DNA of 64,000 nucleotides from Rhizobium mayense (lineage in GTDB: Bacteria; Pseudomonadota; Alphaproteobacteria; Rhizobiales; Rhizobiaceae): NCBI RefSeq assembly GCF_030272705.1, contig NZ_JARFYM010000015.1, positions 1-64,000 of the forward strand. The letters run 5' to 3'. A program made the translations under genes and the position numbers. Of this stretch, positions 44,871-52,443 are shown piece after piece; within the stretch, counting starts at the first letter, position 1; each line of letters starts with the position of its first letter. The notes below the pieces were generated by a model that had not been told where the DNA came from, searched no databases, and saw only the letters and a program-made list of their open reading frames with translations.

Positions 44871-46094
44871 ATGGCGCTAACAAGACAAATCGAGCAGGAA
44901 GCTACTTTTTCCGAGGATGCTGCGACCAAGATCGTCCGGCACGCCGGTATGCTTTCGAACCAGCTCCAGGCGCTGCGGACACGTATGTATCCCCCGAGGG
45001 CAAAAAAGAGTCTCCGGCACTTCATGACGAATGAAGTCTCCAAACTGACCTCCATTCCCGATTCAACCCTGAAGCTATTATCCAATGAGGGCCGCGGGCC
45101 AGTCCCAAGCAGGCTTGAAAACAACCACCGCGCCTATACGCTGCAGCAGATCAATGAGCTGCGTACCATGTTTGCCGAGCAAAAGCCTTCGGACGCGTTG
45201 CGGTTTCTCCCCTATCGGCAAGATAGGGAGCATCTCCAGGTGCTTGCGGTTGCAAACTTCAAGGGTGGCAGTGCGAAGACGACGACCAGCGTCCATCTTG
45301 CGCAATATCTCGCGCTCCATGGCTATCGTGTCCTCGCGATCGATCTCGATCCGCAGGCCTCACTTTCCGCGATGTTCGGTTTCCAACCCGAGCTCGATGT
45401 GCAAGCAAACGAGACTATCTACGCTGCCCTGCGATATGACGACGAACGTCGACCGATGCAGGAGATTATCCATCAGACCTATTTCGATGGCATTGATCTT
45501 ATTCCGGGTAATCTCGAAGTAATGGAATATGAGCACGAGACCCCTCGTATCCTCGCCCAGCGACTGGGCAGCCGCGAAGGAATGTTTTTTGAGCGCCTGA
45601 AGCTCGCCCTGAATGAGGTCGACGATCGCTACGACGTGGTGATTCTGGACACTCCCCCTTCCCTCGGTTTTCTGACGCTTAGCGCCATTCATGCGTCGAC
45701 AGGGATGGTCGTGACAGTGCACCCGGCGATGCTGGATGTATCCTCGATGAGCCAATTCCTTCTGATGATGGGCGATCTTATTCAGGTTCTGGGCGAGAGC
45801 GGTGCCGTGTTGCGGCAGGATTTTTTCCGCTATTTGATCACCCGTCATGATCCGAATGACCAGCCTCAGTCCCAAGTCGTGGCCATGCTTCGCCATCTTT
45901 TCGGCGACGATGTCATATTGCCAACCGCGATCGAAAGTACCGCAATCGAGGCCGCTGGTCTCGCCAAGCGCAGCCTCTACGAACTGGAGATGGGCCAAGT
46001 CGGCCGCGATACGCATCGCCGAGCCCGAGATGCTATGGATGCCGTAAATGAAGCAATCCTAGACTTGATAAAAAGCAGTTGGGGGCGTGGATGA
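44871..46094 (+). CDS. repA: RepA, ParA-type partition ATPase of a repABC replicon
   Basis: The 407-residue ATPase drives plasmid segregation and represses the repABC operon. The deviant Walker A FKGGSAKTTTSVHLA (around residue 130) and the later VVILDTPPSLGF Walker B are clear. I start at the ATG 44871 with AGAGGGA upstream; a GTG at 44832 is in frame but has no good ribosome-binding site. The stop overlaps repB (ATGA), as usual for repABC operons. Confidence 0.93.
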   Translation: MALTRQIEQEATFSEDAATKIVRHAGMLSNQLQALRTRMYPPRAKKSLRHFMTNEVSKLTSIPDSTLKLLSNEGRGPVPSRLENNHRAYTLQQINELRTMFAEQKPSDALRFLPYRQDREHLQVLAVANFKGGSAKTTTSVHLAQYLALHGYRVLAIDLDPQASLSAMFGFQPELDVQANETIYAALRYDDERRPMQEIIHQTYFDGIDLIPGNLEVMEYEHETPRILAQRLGSREGMFFERLKLALNEVDDRYDVVILDTPPSLGFLTLSAIHASTGMVVTVHPAMLDVSSMSQFLLMMGDLIQVLGESGAVLRQDFFRYLITRHDPNDQPQSQVVAMLRHLFGDDVILPTAIESTAIEAAGLAKRSLYELEMGQVGRDTHRRARDAMDAVNEAILDLIKSSWGRG

Positions 46095-47125
46095 CAAAGC
46101 CCCCAAAAAGGTCATCGCTCGCAGCAAGCTTTGGCCTGCTCGCAGCCGACATCAATGCCGATACTATGAAGAACCCCGATCAACAGGCGCCGCAATCCCC
46201 GGTGTCTGCGCGTGTAGGCGCCGGCGTAATTGGTGCCACCCATAAGGCCATCAGCGACCTTAGGGGCGAGCGCGATCGCCTTCTTGCCATGCTGGAAGCA
46301 GGATCGGGTGGTTCGACGGAGATCGACGCTGGTTTGATCGACCCATCGCCTTTCCCCGACCGGCTTCCCGACGACAACGATGCATCCTTTGCGGAGTTCA
46401 AAAGGAGCATCGAAGAAGAAGGGCAGAAGATCCCCATACAGGTCCGTCATCACCCGACGCTTACGGGTCGATATCAGGTGATCTACGGGCATCGCCGTTT
46501 GCGTGCTGCGCGTGAGCTCCAACGCCCCGTAAAGGCGTTGATTTTGGAGATGTCGGATCGAGACCTTGTTGTTGTGCAAGGTATTGAGAATGCTGCGCGT
46601 CAAGATTTGAGCTGGATCGAACGCGCGCTTTTTGCATGGCGCATGGACGAAGCCGGCATCCGACCGAGAGACATTTATGCCGCGCTTGGGATCGACGACG
46701 CGGAGCTTTCGCGCATGCGTGCAGTCTATCGTGTCGTCCCCATCGACGTCATCCAGGCGATTGGACGCGCGCCAAAAATCGGACGGCCGCGATGGGTTGA
46801 ATTCGGTGGATCACTAAAAGCGAAACCTAATGCGCTGGCCGACATCAGAAAAGCCCTGTCAACTGACAGGGTTTTGCAGCTGATGTCTAATGAGCGCTTC
46901 AGTCAGGCCATGGGTGTGCTGAAGACACCTGCGGCTGCGCGTCCGCTTGGACGGGATCTTCGCGATCGCCGCGGTGAATCCCTGGCAAGGCTTCAGATTT
47001 CGAGGAAAGAGCTGCGACTGGTGCCAGAGTCCGAGCGCGGAGCGCGGTTTGCGGCCTTCATCGAGGGCGAAATGCCGGCGCTTATCGCGAAATTTGATGC
47101 GAGCGACGAACAGGATGATCCATAA
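46091..47125 (+). CDS. repB: RepB, ParB-type partition DNA-binding protein
   Basis: The 344-residue protein has the ParB core: IDPSPFPDRLPDD (box I region), IPIQVRHHP, GRYQVIYGHRRLRAARELQRPVKA, and a helix-turn-helix around PRDIYAALGIDDAELSRMRAVYRVVP. RepB binds centromere-like sites and acts with RepA. Start at 46091 by ATGA overlap with repA. An 18-base palindrome CCCTGTCAACTGACAGGG lies inside its coding frame, and a second copy follows its stop. Confidence 0.93.
   Translation: MTKPPKRSSLAASFGLLAADINADTMKNPDQQAPQSPVSARVGAGVIGATHKAISDLRGERDRLLAMLEAGSGGSTEIDAGLIDPSPFPDRLPDDNDASFAEFKRSIEEEGQKIPIQVRHHPTLTGRYQVIYGHRRLRAARELQRPVKALILEMSDRDLVVVQGIENAARQDLSWIERALFAWRMDEAGIRPRDIYAALGIDDAELSRMRAVYRVVPIDVIQAIGRAPKIGRPRWVEFGGSLKAKPNALADIRKALSTDRVLQLMSNERFSQAMGVLKTPAAARPLGRDLRDRRGESLARLQISRKELRLVPESERGARFAAFIEGEMPALIAKFDASDEQDDP
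46854..46871. repeat. 18-bp palindrome, copy 1 (inside repB)
   Basis: CCCTGTCAACTGACAGGG is a dyad with eight-base arms around AC and lies within the repB reading frame. It is identical to the core of the palindrome just after repB. It may be a centromere-like RepB site, but it does not match the common repABC parS pattern GTT-N4-GC-N4-AAC. Confidence 0.5.
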
Positions 47126-47149
47126 AACCCTGTCAACTGACAGGGTTTT
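47124..47149. repeat. 26-bp palindrome, copy 2 (immediately after repB)
   Basis: A perfect dyad with twelve-base arms (AAAACCCTGTCA and its complement) around AC directly touches the repB stop. The inner 18 bases equal copy 1. Its position at the repB-repC border makes it a good RepB target and possible centromere. Confidence 0.55.
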
Positions 47150-47205
47150 CATCCCCACGTTCTGCGTGGATTTTTGGAATTGACGTATCAACGGAAGAAG
47201 CCCTC

Positions 47206-47252
47206 ACGGCGAACCATTCGAGAGCCTTTGCATTCTTGTAGCGAAGATATCA
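47206..47252 (+). repeat. 47-bp direct repeat, copy 1 (decoy-like antisense target)
   Basis: This block is identical to 47386-47432, 180 bases downstream. That second copy contains the first 38 bases of the predicted counter-transcribed RNA (complementary strand). Copy 1 lacks the -35 TTGACA of the RNA promoter and so appears to be a target only. Confidence 0.8.
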
Positions 47253-47287
47253 TTGCTCTTTTGCCGCGACCTTCGAACCGTTTGGTG

Positions 47288-47326
47288 TCCGCTTAATCAG
47301 CGGAATAACTCGGTGAAACCACCGAG
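47288..47326. other. Two stem-loops between the direct repeats
   Basis: TCCGCT/AGCGGA (47288-47293 and 47299-47304) and CTCGGTG/CACCGAG (47309-47315 and 47320-47326) form two adjacent small hairpins in the repB-repC leader. Such structures in repABC leaders are thought to modulate repC expression; here the assignment is by position. Confidence 0.4.
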
Positions 47327-47363
47327 AAACCATGGTTGAAACGAAGAGAGAAAGGTAAGCGAC

Positions 47364-47409
47364 GGCAAAAAGAAAAGGCCCCCAAACGGCGAACCATTCG
47401 AGAGCCTTT
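47364..47409 (-). terminator. Terminator of the counter-transcribed RNA
   Basis: On the minus strand AAAGGCTCTC (47409-47400) pairs with GGGGGCCTTT (47383-47374), ten pairs including G-U, around a 16-base loop, followed by a U-rich tract TTTTCTTTTT (47376-47367). This is a classic intrinsic terminator; the loop would be the antisense recognition loop. Confidence 0.7.
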
Positions 47410-47423
47410 GCATTCTTGTAGCG
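47366..47423 (-). ncRNA. Counter-transcribed antisense RNA (IncA-type) controlling repC
   Basis: A ~58-base RNA is predicted on the minus strand between repB and repC, from an initiation site near 47423 to the U tract near 47366. It has a near-perfect sigma70-type promoter and an intrinsic terminator that also supplies the recognition loop. Known repABC plasmids carry such an antisense RNA of about this size, which binds the repC leader and lowers RepC synthesis, setting copy number and incompatibility. Ends are estimated from the promoter and hairpin. Confidence 0.75.
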
Positions 47424-47432
47424 AAGATATCA
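47386..47432 (+). repeat. 47-bp direct repeat, copy 2 (antisense RNA locus)
   Basis: This block is identical to 47206-47252. It covers the 5' stem and most of the loop of the predicted antisense RNA and ends within its -10 box. The two copies lie in the same orientation within the repC leader. Confidence 0.8.
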
Positions 47433-47458
47433 ATAGCTCCCCCCGAATCAGTTGTCAA
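47430..47458 (-). promoter_or_regulatory. Promoter of the counter-transcribed RNA
   Basis: On the minus strand TTGACA (47458-47453) and TATTGA (47435-47430) are separated by 17 bases, the ideal sigma70 spacing with a consensus -35. It would start transcription near 47423. Confidence 0.75.
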
Positions 47459-47516
47459 CGCATCGAAGTCGTTTCGGTGGCCGTATTCGTTTTGCCTGCG
47501 ATCAAAAGGCGAAGAT

Positions 47517-48848
47517 ATGCACAACACAAATTTCGTAACGACGCCTTTTGGGCGGCGGTCGATGACGCTTGGCATGTTGGCAAATCAATACGACGCCAGC
47601 GATATCGAGCCCGGAAAATCCATCGACAAGTGGAAACTGTTTCGCGCACTCTGCGAAGCCAGGACCGTGTTTGGAGTTTCCGATCGCGCGCTTGCCGTCT
47701 TGAATGCGCTGCTGAGCTTCTATCCGGAAAATACTCTGTCGCAGGAAAACGGCCTGGTGATCTTTCCATCCAATGCGCAATTGTCGCTGCGGGCCCATGG
47801 AATTGCTCCCGCGACCTTGAGGCGCCATCTCGCCGCACTGGTTAACGCAGGATTGCTCATCCGAAAAGACAGCCCGAACGGAAAACGATATGCCAGGCGG
47901 GATCGGAAAGGGGAGATCGATGAGGCCTTCGGTTTCAGCTTGGCGGCTCTCGTTGCACGTGCCGACGAAATCTTTGCTCATGCCGCCCGGATCGCTGCCG
48001 ATCGCGACCGCTTGCGTATCACCAAAGAACGTCTCTCCATCTGCCGCCGCGACATCGCGAAACTGATCGAGATCGCGCTCGATGAACAAGCACCCGACGA
48101 TTGGTTAATGATCCAATCAACCTTCCAGTCCATTGCCGGAACGATACCGCGCACCCCGCACATCAGCGATTTAACCGCAGTTCTTGAAGAACTCGAGATG
48201 CTACGCGGCGAAGTGCTTATCCGATTGGAAAGACGACTGGAAACACAAAAACAAAGCGCCAAAGAATCCCAAACTGAGCGCCATATACAGAATACAAATC
48301 TTAAAAACATTTTTGAATCTGAACCATGCGCGGGCACAAATTCCGCTCCGGATTTGACGAAGGAACCTGTCAGCAGCCAATGCCAGCGCGAGGAGAACCT
48401 GTCACACCCGACAGCACGCACAGCCGACACGCCTCAATCAGCCCTATCCGAACCTGAACAGCTGACAGGTACGACCGTCCAAGCGTCGAGATCTGCGCCG
48501 CTCAAATCATTCCCACTCGGTCTCGTCATCCAGGCCTGCCCCGATGTTGTGTCATACGGCTCCAGCGGCAAAGTTGAGAGCTGGCGTGACCTCATGACGG
48601 CGGCAATCGTCATTCGTTCCATGTTGGCCATCAGTCCGTCGGTTTACCAAGAGGCATGCGACGTGATGGGCCCCGAGAATGCGGCGACCGTTATGGCCTG
48701 CATGCTGCAAAGAGCCGAGCACATCAAATCCGCAGGAGGTTATCTGCGCCATCTGACGCGGAGAGCGCACTGCGGCGAGTTCGCTATCGGTCCGATGCTG
48801 ATGGCTTTGGCGCGGTCCCGCGGGCTGCTAGAGCGACATGCGGGATGA
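47517..48848 (+). CDS. repC: RepC, replication initiator of a repABC replicon
   Basis: The 443-residue initiator recruits replication to an origin located within its own gene in characterised repABC plasmids. The N-terminal half shows the family's conserved start (TTPFGRRSMTLGMLANQ), KWKLFRALCEARTVFGVSDRALAVLNALLSFYP and the winged-helix-like PATLRRHLAALVNAGLLIRKDSPNGKRYARRD. The central segment is AT-rich at DNA level. The ATG at 47517 follows AGGCGAAG. The upstream leader carries the antisense RNA; a small coupled ORF overlaps its stop. Confidence 0.94.
   Translation: MHNTNFVTTPFGRRSMTLGMLANQYDASDIEPGKSIDKWKLFRALCEARTVFGVSDRALAVLNALLSFYPENTLSQENGLVIFPSNAQLSLRAHGIAPATLRRHLAALVNAGLLIRKDSPNGKRYARRDRKGEIDEAFGFSLAALVARADEIFAHAARIAADRDRLRITKERLSICRRDIAKLIEIALDEQAPDDWLMIQSTFQSIAGTIPRTPHISDLTAVLEELEMLRGEVLIRLERRLETQKQSAKESQTERHIQNTNLKNIFESEPCAGTNSAPDLTKEPVSSQCQREENLSHPTARTADTPQSALSEPEQLTGTTVQASRSAPLKSFPLGLVIQACPDVVSYGSSGKVESWRDLMTAAIVIRSMLAISPSVYQEACDVMGPENAATVMACMLQRAEHIKSAGGYLRHLTRRAHCGEFAIGPMLMALARSRGLLERHAG
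48238..48322. other. Candidate origin (AT-rich segment inside repC)
   Basis: An 85-base A/T-rich segment within repC stands out from the high-GC surroundings (runs such as AAACACAAAAACAAAG and CTTAAAAACATTTTTG). In studied repABC plasmids oriV maps to an AT-rich region in repC. Three CCTGTCA half-sites follow it. This is inference by analogy. Confidence 0.5.
48366..48469. repeat. CCTGTCA half-sites next to the AT-rich segment in repC
   Basis: CCTGTCA occurs at 48366-48372 and 48398-48404 and in reverse (TGACAGG) at 48463-48469. The same heptamer forms the arms of the palindromes in and after repB. Shared sequence suggests one binding protein acting at both places. Confidence 0.4.
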
Positions 48849-49330
48849 AGCATGTCGTCCCACGCGTCCTGGCGGAAAGGGTGATTGGATATGCCAACGA
48901 CCTTGAGCTTGCCCGCTCTCTCCGCAATCTACGGCCCGAAGCCTCGTCGAGCATGACCAGGCATGAGAGGCTGTCCCACGGTGATGATAACGGAGATCGA
49001 GATTCCTCTTGGCGCCTGTTCAGGGCAGTGGAGGAAGACGCTGAGCAGTTCATTTCGCAAGTCGCGCTGAAGCTTCGATATGAGGAAAGTGAAGCGGATC
49101 TTCAGGTTCTGTCGATCAAACGCTTGAGACGCCGTTGCAGGCGACATCTGCGCCAAAAGATCAATTATGTCACCTATTTCACTTTGCGTTCGGGCATTAT
49201 TGTAGTAGCTTTCTCCCTGTCCAAATCGGTCTCAGCTTGGTCTCTCGCACCCCGCAGATCTTTCCTATCAGGAACACCCCTATCAATCGGAATTCGATCG
49301 CCCAATGGGAGTAGGGGGTGGCGGAAGTAA
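48845..49330 (+). CDS. Possible small ORF coupled to repC
   Basis: This frame of 161 residues begins inside the repC stop (ATGA at 48845-48848). The first ~110 residues (for example WRLFRAVEEDAEQFISQVALKLR, shown in part as EEDAEQFISQVALK) look like a basic helical protein, but the last ~50 residues are Ser/Arg-rich and look less real. It has no family I recognise. It may be a genuine short cistron, a remnant, or an accident of composition. Confidence 0.3.
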   Translation: MKHVVPRVLAERVIGYANDLELARSLRNLRPEASSSMTRHERLSHGDDNGDRDSSWRLFRAVEEDAEQFISQVALKLRYEESEADLQVLSIKRLRRRCRRHLRQKINYVTYFTLRSGIIVVAFSLSKSVSAWSLAPRRSFLSGTPLSIGIRSPNGSRGWRK

Positions 49331-49668
49331 ATGCTCAGATTGCTTCCGTTTGACGGCTTGCCTTAAATTTAACAGCCATTTAGCTCCGGCGCAAATTTGC
49401 ATCCGTCCAAGGTAATGAAGCAGAATTCGGAGCGGATAGCTCTCAAGAGAAGTCCTCTAAACCTATCGGGATGATCCTCCCTCCCTCGTTTCCTAAACCA
49501 ACTAGTCGCCGCAAAAATTGCAGTCACTTTGGTGACGAAGTGAGCTCGCTGGGGCGCCATGAAGATGCGGCGGGAATACATCGAGCCTTCGTCCTTTGGC
49601 TACATTCCCATTGGCGAAATTCTGTGTTTAAAACTTCCTCCAAGGGCGCAATTACGCACCTGTGGGGA
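49331..49668. other. Non-coding stretch between repABC and the lyase-like gene
   Basis: I see no gene here. Small dyads are present (GCAAATTTGC at 49391-49400; GTCAC-TTTG-GTGAC near 49522), which could belong to the partition region or the promoter of the next gene, but nothing decides between these. Confidence 0.3.
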
Positions 49669-50775
49669 ATGACGATGCGGCGTTTGACGCCTGGTGCAAT
49701 GTTTCTTTCGCTTTTTGCCGCAGCCACGTCCAACACCTTGGCCGCAGAGCTTCTTCGCGAGGATTTCAGGTCGCCGGCGCTCAATCCGAACCAATGGTGT
49801 TCCTGCCAGATCGACAACACAAATACGCCTGTCACATTCTCCGCCAATCCTGCCGACAGGAAAGATTATGTTGCCGAAATTACCGTCAACGAGACCTCGC
49901 TCGGCGGCAAGAGGTGTGAGCCTGCCTGCAGGACGCCGCAGGACACGCTGGCTGCACAACACTATTTGATGACAGACTTCAGCAGACCGGAGTTTCTCGG
50001 AACGAATTTCTTTGCCAAACCGAAGGCGAGGTGGGCGCCGACGGCGGGCCAGCCTGATCGATATTGCGACGAAGCCGTCTGGGACCGGGTCAAGGCCGCC
50101 CATCAGGAGGACGAATGCATTCAACGTGAAGAGCTTCGTCTGCAAAAATCCTTCTTCAGAAGATCCGACGTGCCGCTCGTCTATTCCTTCCGGTTCCGCA
50201 TGCCGAAGGATGTATTGAACGATAAGGATTCCATTCGCTGGATAACGGCGCAATGGAAGCAGGAGCCGATCAACAAAAGGTATGAGCAGGAGTTCGAGGG
50301 CTGGTCGCCGAGCCCGTTTCTCGCGCAGCGCTTTGACGACGGCATCCTACATGTAACAGTTCAGGATGACATGTGCAGATGCATGATCGCGTCGGCGCCC
50401 GCAAAAGGAAGCAATCTCGTCTGGAGAAATGGCACGCCGCACTATTGCCAATCCATCCGGCCGGAAGACAGCAGCGGCAAAGCTTGCACACCCAATTTGA
50501 AGGTGGAATACGGGCGCAATCCCGTCCTGTCGACGCCGGCAGGGCAGTGGGTCGAGATGCGCTATCGTGTGCAGGCGGGCCGCGACGGCAACGCATTCAT
50601 CGAGATTCATCAGGACGGCAGGTTCATCGCCAAGATAACGGGCAGGATCGGGTACGAGCCTGACCCATTATCTCCGCCGATGACAAAGTTTAAGATCGGC
50701 CAGTATCGCGACTATATACCGTCTTCTGATACCTTGGAGTTGGACTGGATCAGGATCGAGACCGCTCGGAAATAG
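49669..50775 (+). CDS. Secreted polysaccharide lyase-like protein
   Basis: The 368-residue protein has a signal peptide (hydrophobic residues ~9-22, cleavage near TLAAE) and a beta-sandwich fold pattern resembling secreted heparin-lyase/PL family proteins: LREDFRSPALNPNQWCS at the start, YSFRFRMPKDVLNDKDSIRWITAQWKQ in the middle and GQWVEMRYRVQAGRDGNAFIEIHQDGRFIAKITGRIGY with KFKIGQYRDYIPSSDTLELDWIRIE at the end. Several Cys suggest disulfides. The target polysaccharide is unknown; a role in processing exopolysaccharide is plausible in a rhizobium. GTGGGGA precedes the ATG. Confidence 0.7.
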   Translation: MTMRRLTPGAMFLSLFAAATSNTLAAELLREDFRSPALNPNQWCSCQIDNTNTPVTFSANPADRKDYVAEITVNETSLGGKRCEPACRTPQDTLAAQHYLMTDFSRPEFLGTNFFAKPKARWAPTAGQPDRYCDEAVWDRVKAAHQEDECIQREELRLQKSFFRRSDVPLVYSFRFRMPKDVLNDKDSIRWITAQWKQEPINKRYEQEFEGWSPSPFLAQRFDDGILHVTVQDDMCRCMIASAPAKGSNLVWRNGTPHYCQSIRPEDSSGKACTPNLKVEYGRNPVLSTPAGQWVEMRYRVQAGRDGNAFIEIHQDGRFIAKITGRIGYEPDPLSPPMTKFKIGQYRDYIPSSDTLELDWIRIETARK

Positions 50776-50839
50776 GATAGGCCGGTCGCCCTTGACGGGC
50801 GACGACCCATGGCAGCCGAGGTTGCGGTCTTCCGCTCAG

Positions 50840-52006
50840 CTACGACAGTTGTTGCGCCACGAGGGCTGCCCAATAATCGATGCCGTAAGCGATCGCATTG
50901 TCATTGAAATCATATGCAGGATTGTGCAGATCAGCGCTGTCGCCATTGCCGAGCCAGATGATCGCGCCGGGCCGCTTTTCGAGCATGTAGGAAAAGTCCT
51001 CCGAGCCCATCGTCATTGGCCAGTTGCCGTCGACACGCTCGGCGCCAACGATGCTGCTGGCGGCAGCGATTGCAACCGAAGTCTTCTCGGCATTGTTGAC
51101 GGTCACCGGATATCCCGGACGCCAATCGATTTCGGCCTGCGCGTCGTAGAGCTTCGCCGTCCCCAAGACCACATCTCGAAACCGCTGTTCGACGGCCTTG
51201 CGCGTCGCCGGTAGCATCGTCCGGATCGTGCCGCCGACTTCGACCGCGGGAGGGATGACATTCAGCGCTTTCCTGTCACCGCCGCTGATGAAGGTGACGG
51301 AGACGACCACCGGATCGAACGGATCGGTAAAGCGTGATGCGATCGACTGGAGCGCGACGATGACATGCGAAGCGACAAGCACCGGGTCGCGGGCAAGATG
51401 CGGCGAAGCCGCATGTCCACCTCGCCCATTGATGGTGATAACGAAGCGATCGCCTGCTGCCATCATCGGGCCGCTGCGGATGGCGAACGAACCGACGGCA
51501 AGTCCCGGCTGATTGTGCATTCCATAGACTTCATCGATGCCAAAGCGATCGAGCAGTCCTTCTTCCAGCATGACGCGTCCGCCGCCGCCACCTTCCTCCG
51601 CCGGCTGGAAGATCAGAACGATTTCGCCGGCGAAATCCCGATTAGCCGTAAAGCGCTTGGCGGCGCCGAGCAAAATGGCGGTATGGCCGTCATGTCCGCA
51701 AGCATGCATCATGTTCGGCACTTTCGATGCATAGGGCAGGTTCGTCTGTTCCGACATCGGCAGTGCGTCCATGTCGCAACGAAGGGCGATGGTTTTGCCA
51801 TTGCCCCGGTTGCCATTAATCACCGCCACGACACCTGATTTGGCAATCCCGCTCACCACCTCGTCGCAGCCGAAGGCCTTCAACTTCTCCGCCACCATCG
51901 CCGCGGTGCGCGGCAGGTCAAACAGAAGCTCCGGATATTGGTGAATCTCGCGGCGCCAGTTTTTGGCCTCGTTTGCGATGATCCGCGACGTTTCGGACGG
52001 GTTCAT
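50840..52006 (-). CDS. M20D-family amidohydrolase/peptidase (hippurate hydrolase-like)
   Basis: The 388-residue enzyme hydrolyses an N-acylated or amide-linked amino compound. The metal ligands are visible in MHACGHDGH, the general base in FQPAEEGGGGG, a His in GRGGHAASPHLARDP and the last ligand region in GSEDFSYML. This matches the M20D subfamily (hippurate, N-acetyl amino acid and auxin-conjugate hydrolases). It stands alone on the minus strand with an AGGAGGCG-like sequence before the ATG. Substrate not known. Confidence 0.88.
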   Translation of the reverse strand: MNPSETSRIIANEAKNWRREIHQYPELLFDLPRTAAMVAEKLKAFGCDEVVSGIAKSGVVAVINGNRGNGKTIALRCDMDALPMSEQTNLPYASKVPNMMHACGHDGHTAILLGAAKRFTANRDFAGEIVLIFQPAEEGGGGGRVMLEEGLLDRFGIDEVYGMHNQPGLAVGSFAIRSGPMMAAGDRFVITINGRGGHAASPHLARDPVLVASHVIVALQSIASRFTDPFDPVVVSVTFISGGDRKALNVIPPAVEVGGTIRTMLPATRKAVEQRFRDVVLGTAKLYDAQAEIDWRPGYPVTVNNAEKTSVAIAAASSIVGAERVDGNWPMTMGSEDFSYMLEKRPGAIIWLGNGDSADLHNPAYDFNDNAIAYGIDYWAALVAQQLS

Positions 52007-52443
52007 GAATCGCCTCCTTGCGATGGTCTATTGTTGGCGCTCGGATTGCCGCCGCCCGCGAAACGGAGAACGGTCCGGGACTATCTTTGCCATAGTCTTG
52101 AGCGGCATGCTGGTATAATCACATTTGCGAGCAGCAAAAGGTACTGCAGACACACTTTCCCACTTGATAGGAAAAGCGGTTAATACCCGGCATGTGCGTC
52201 TTCAATTGGAGGCCAAGTCGAAGCGAGCGCAGATCGCGCCCTGCAAACCATACGCCGATTTCCGCTGTTCAGGGCAAGACGCTCGTAGCCGCCGAGGACC
52301 GGAAATGTCGGTGAGGTTTGGTAACAGTTTCGACGTTGTGGATGGCCGCACCTTAATGGGCTGACTGTCTTCACTAGAATTAAAGAAACGGAATTTAGAG
52401 AATAATGCTAAGCGCACTTCTGCGTCTTGAAAGCTATTAGATA
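52007..52443. other. 437-base intergenic region
   Basis: No ORF here looks real (two frames near 52125-52364 have shadow-like composition). It separates divergent genes and must hold both promoters; I see no strong repeat or hairpin. Confidence 0.35.
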
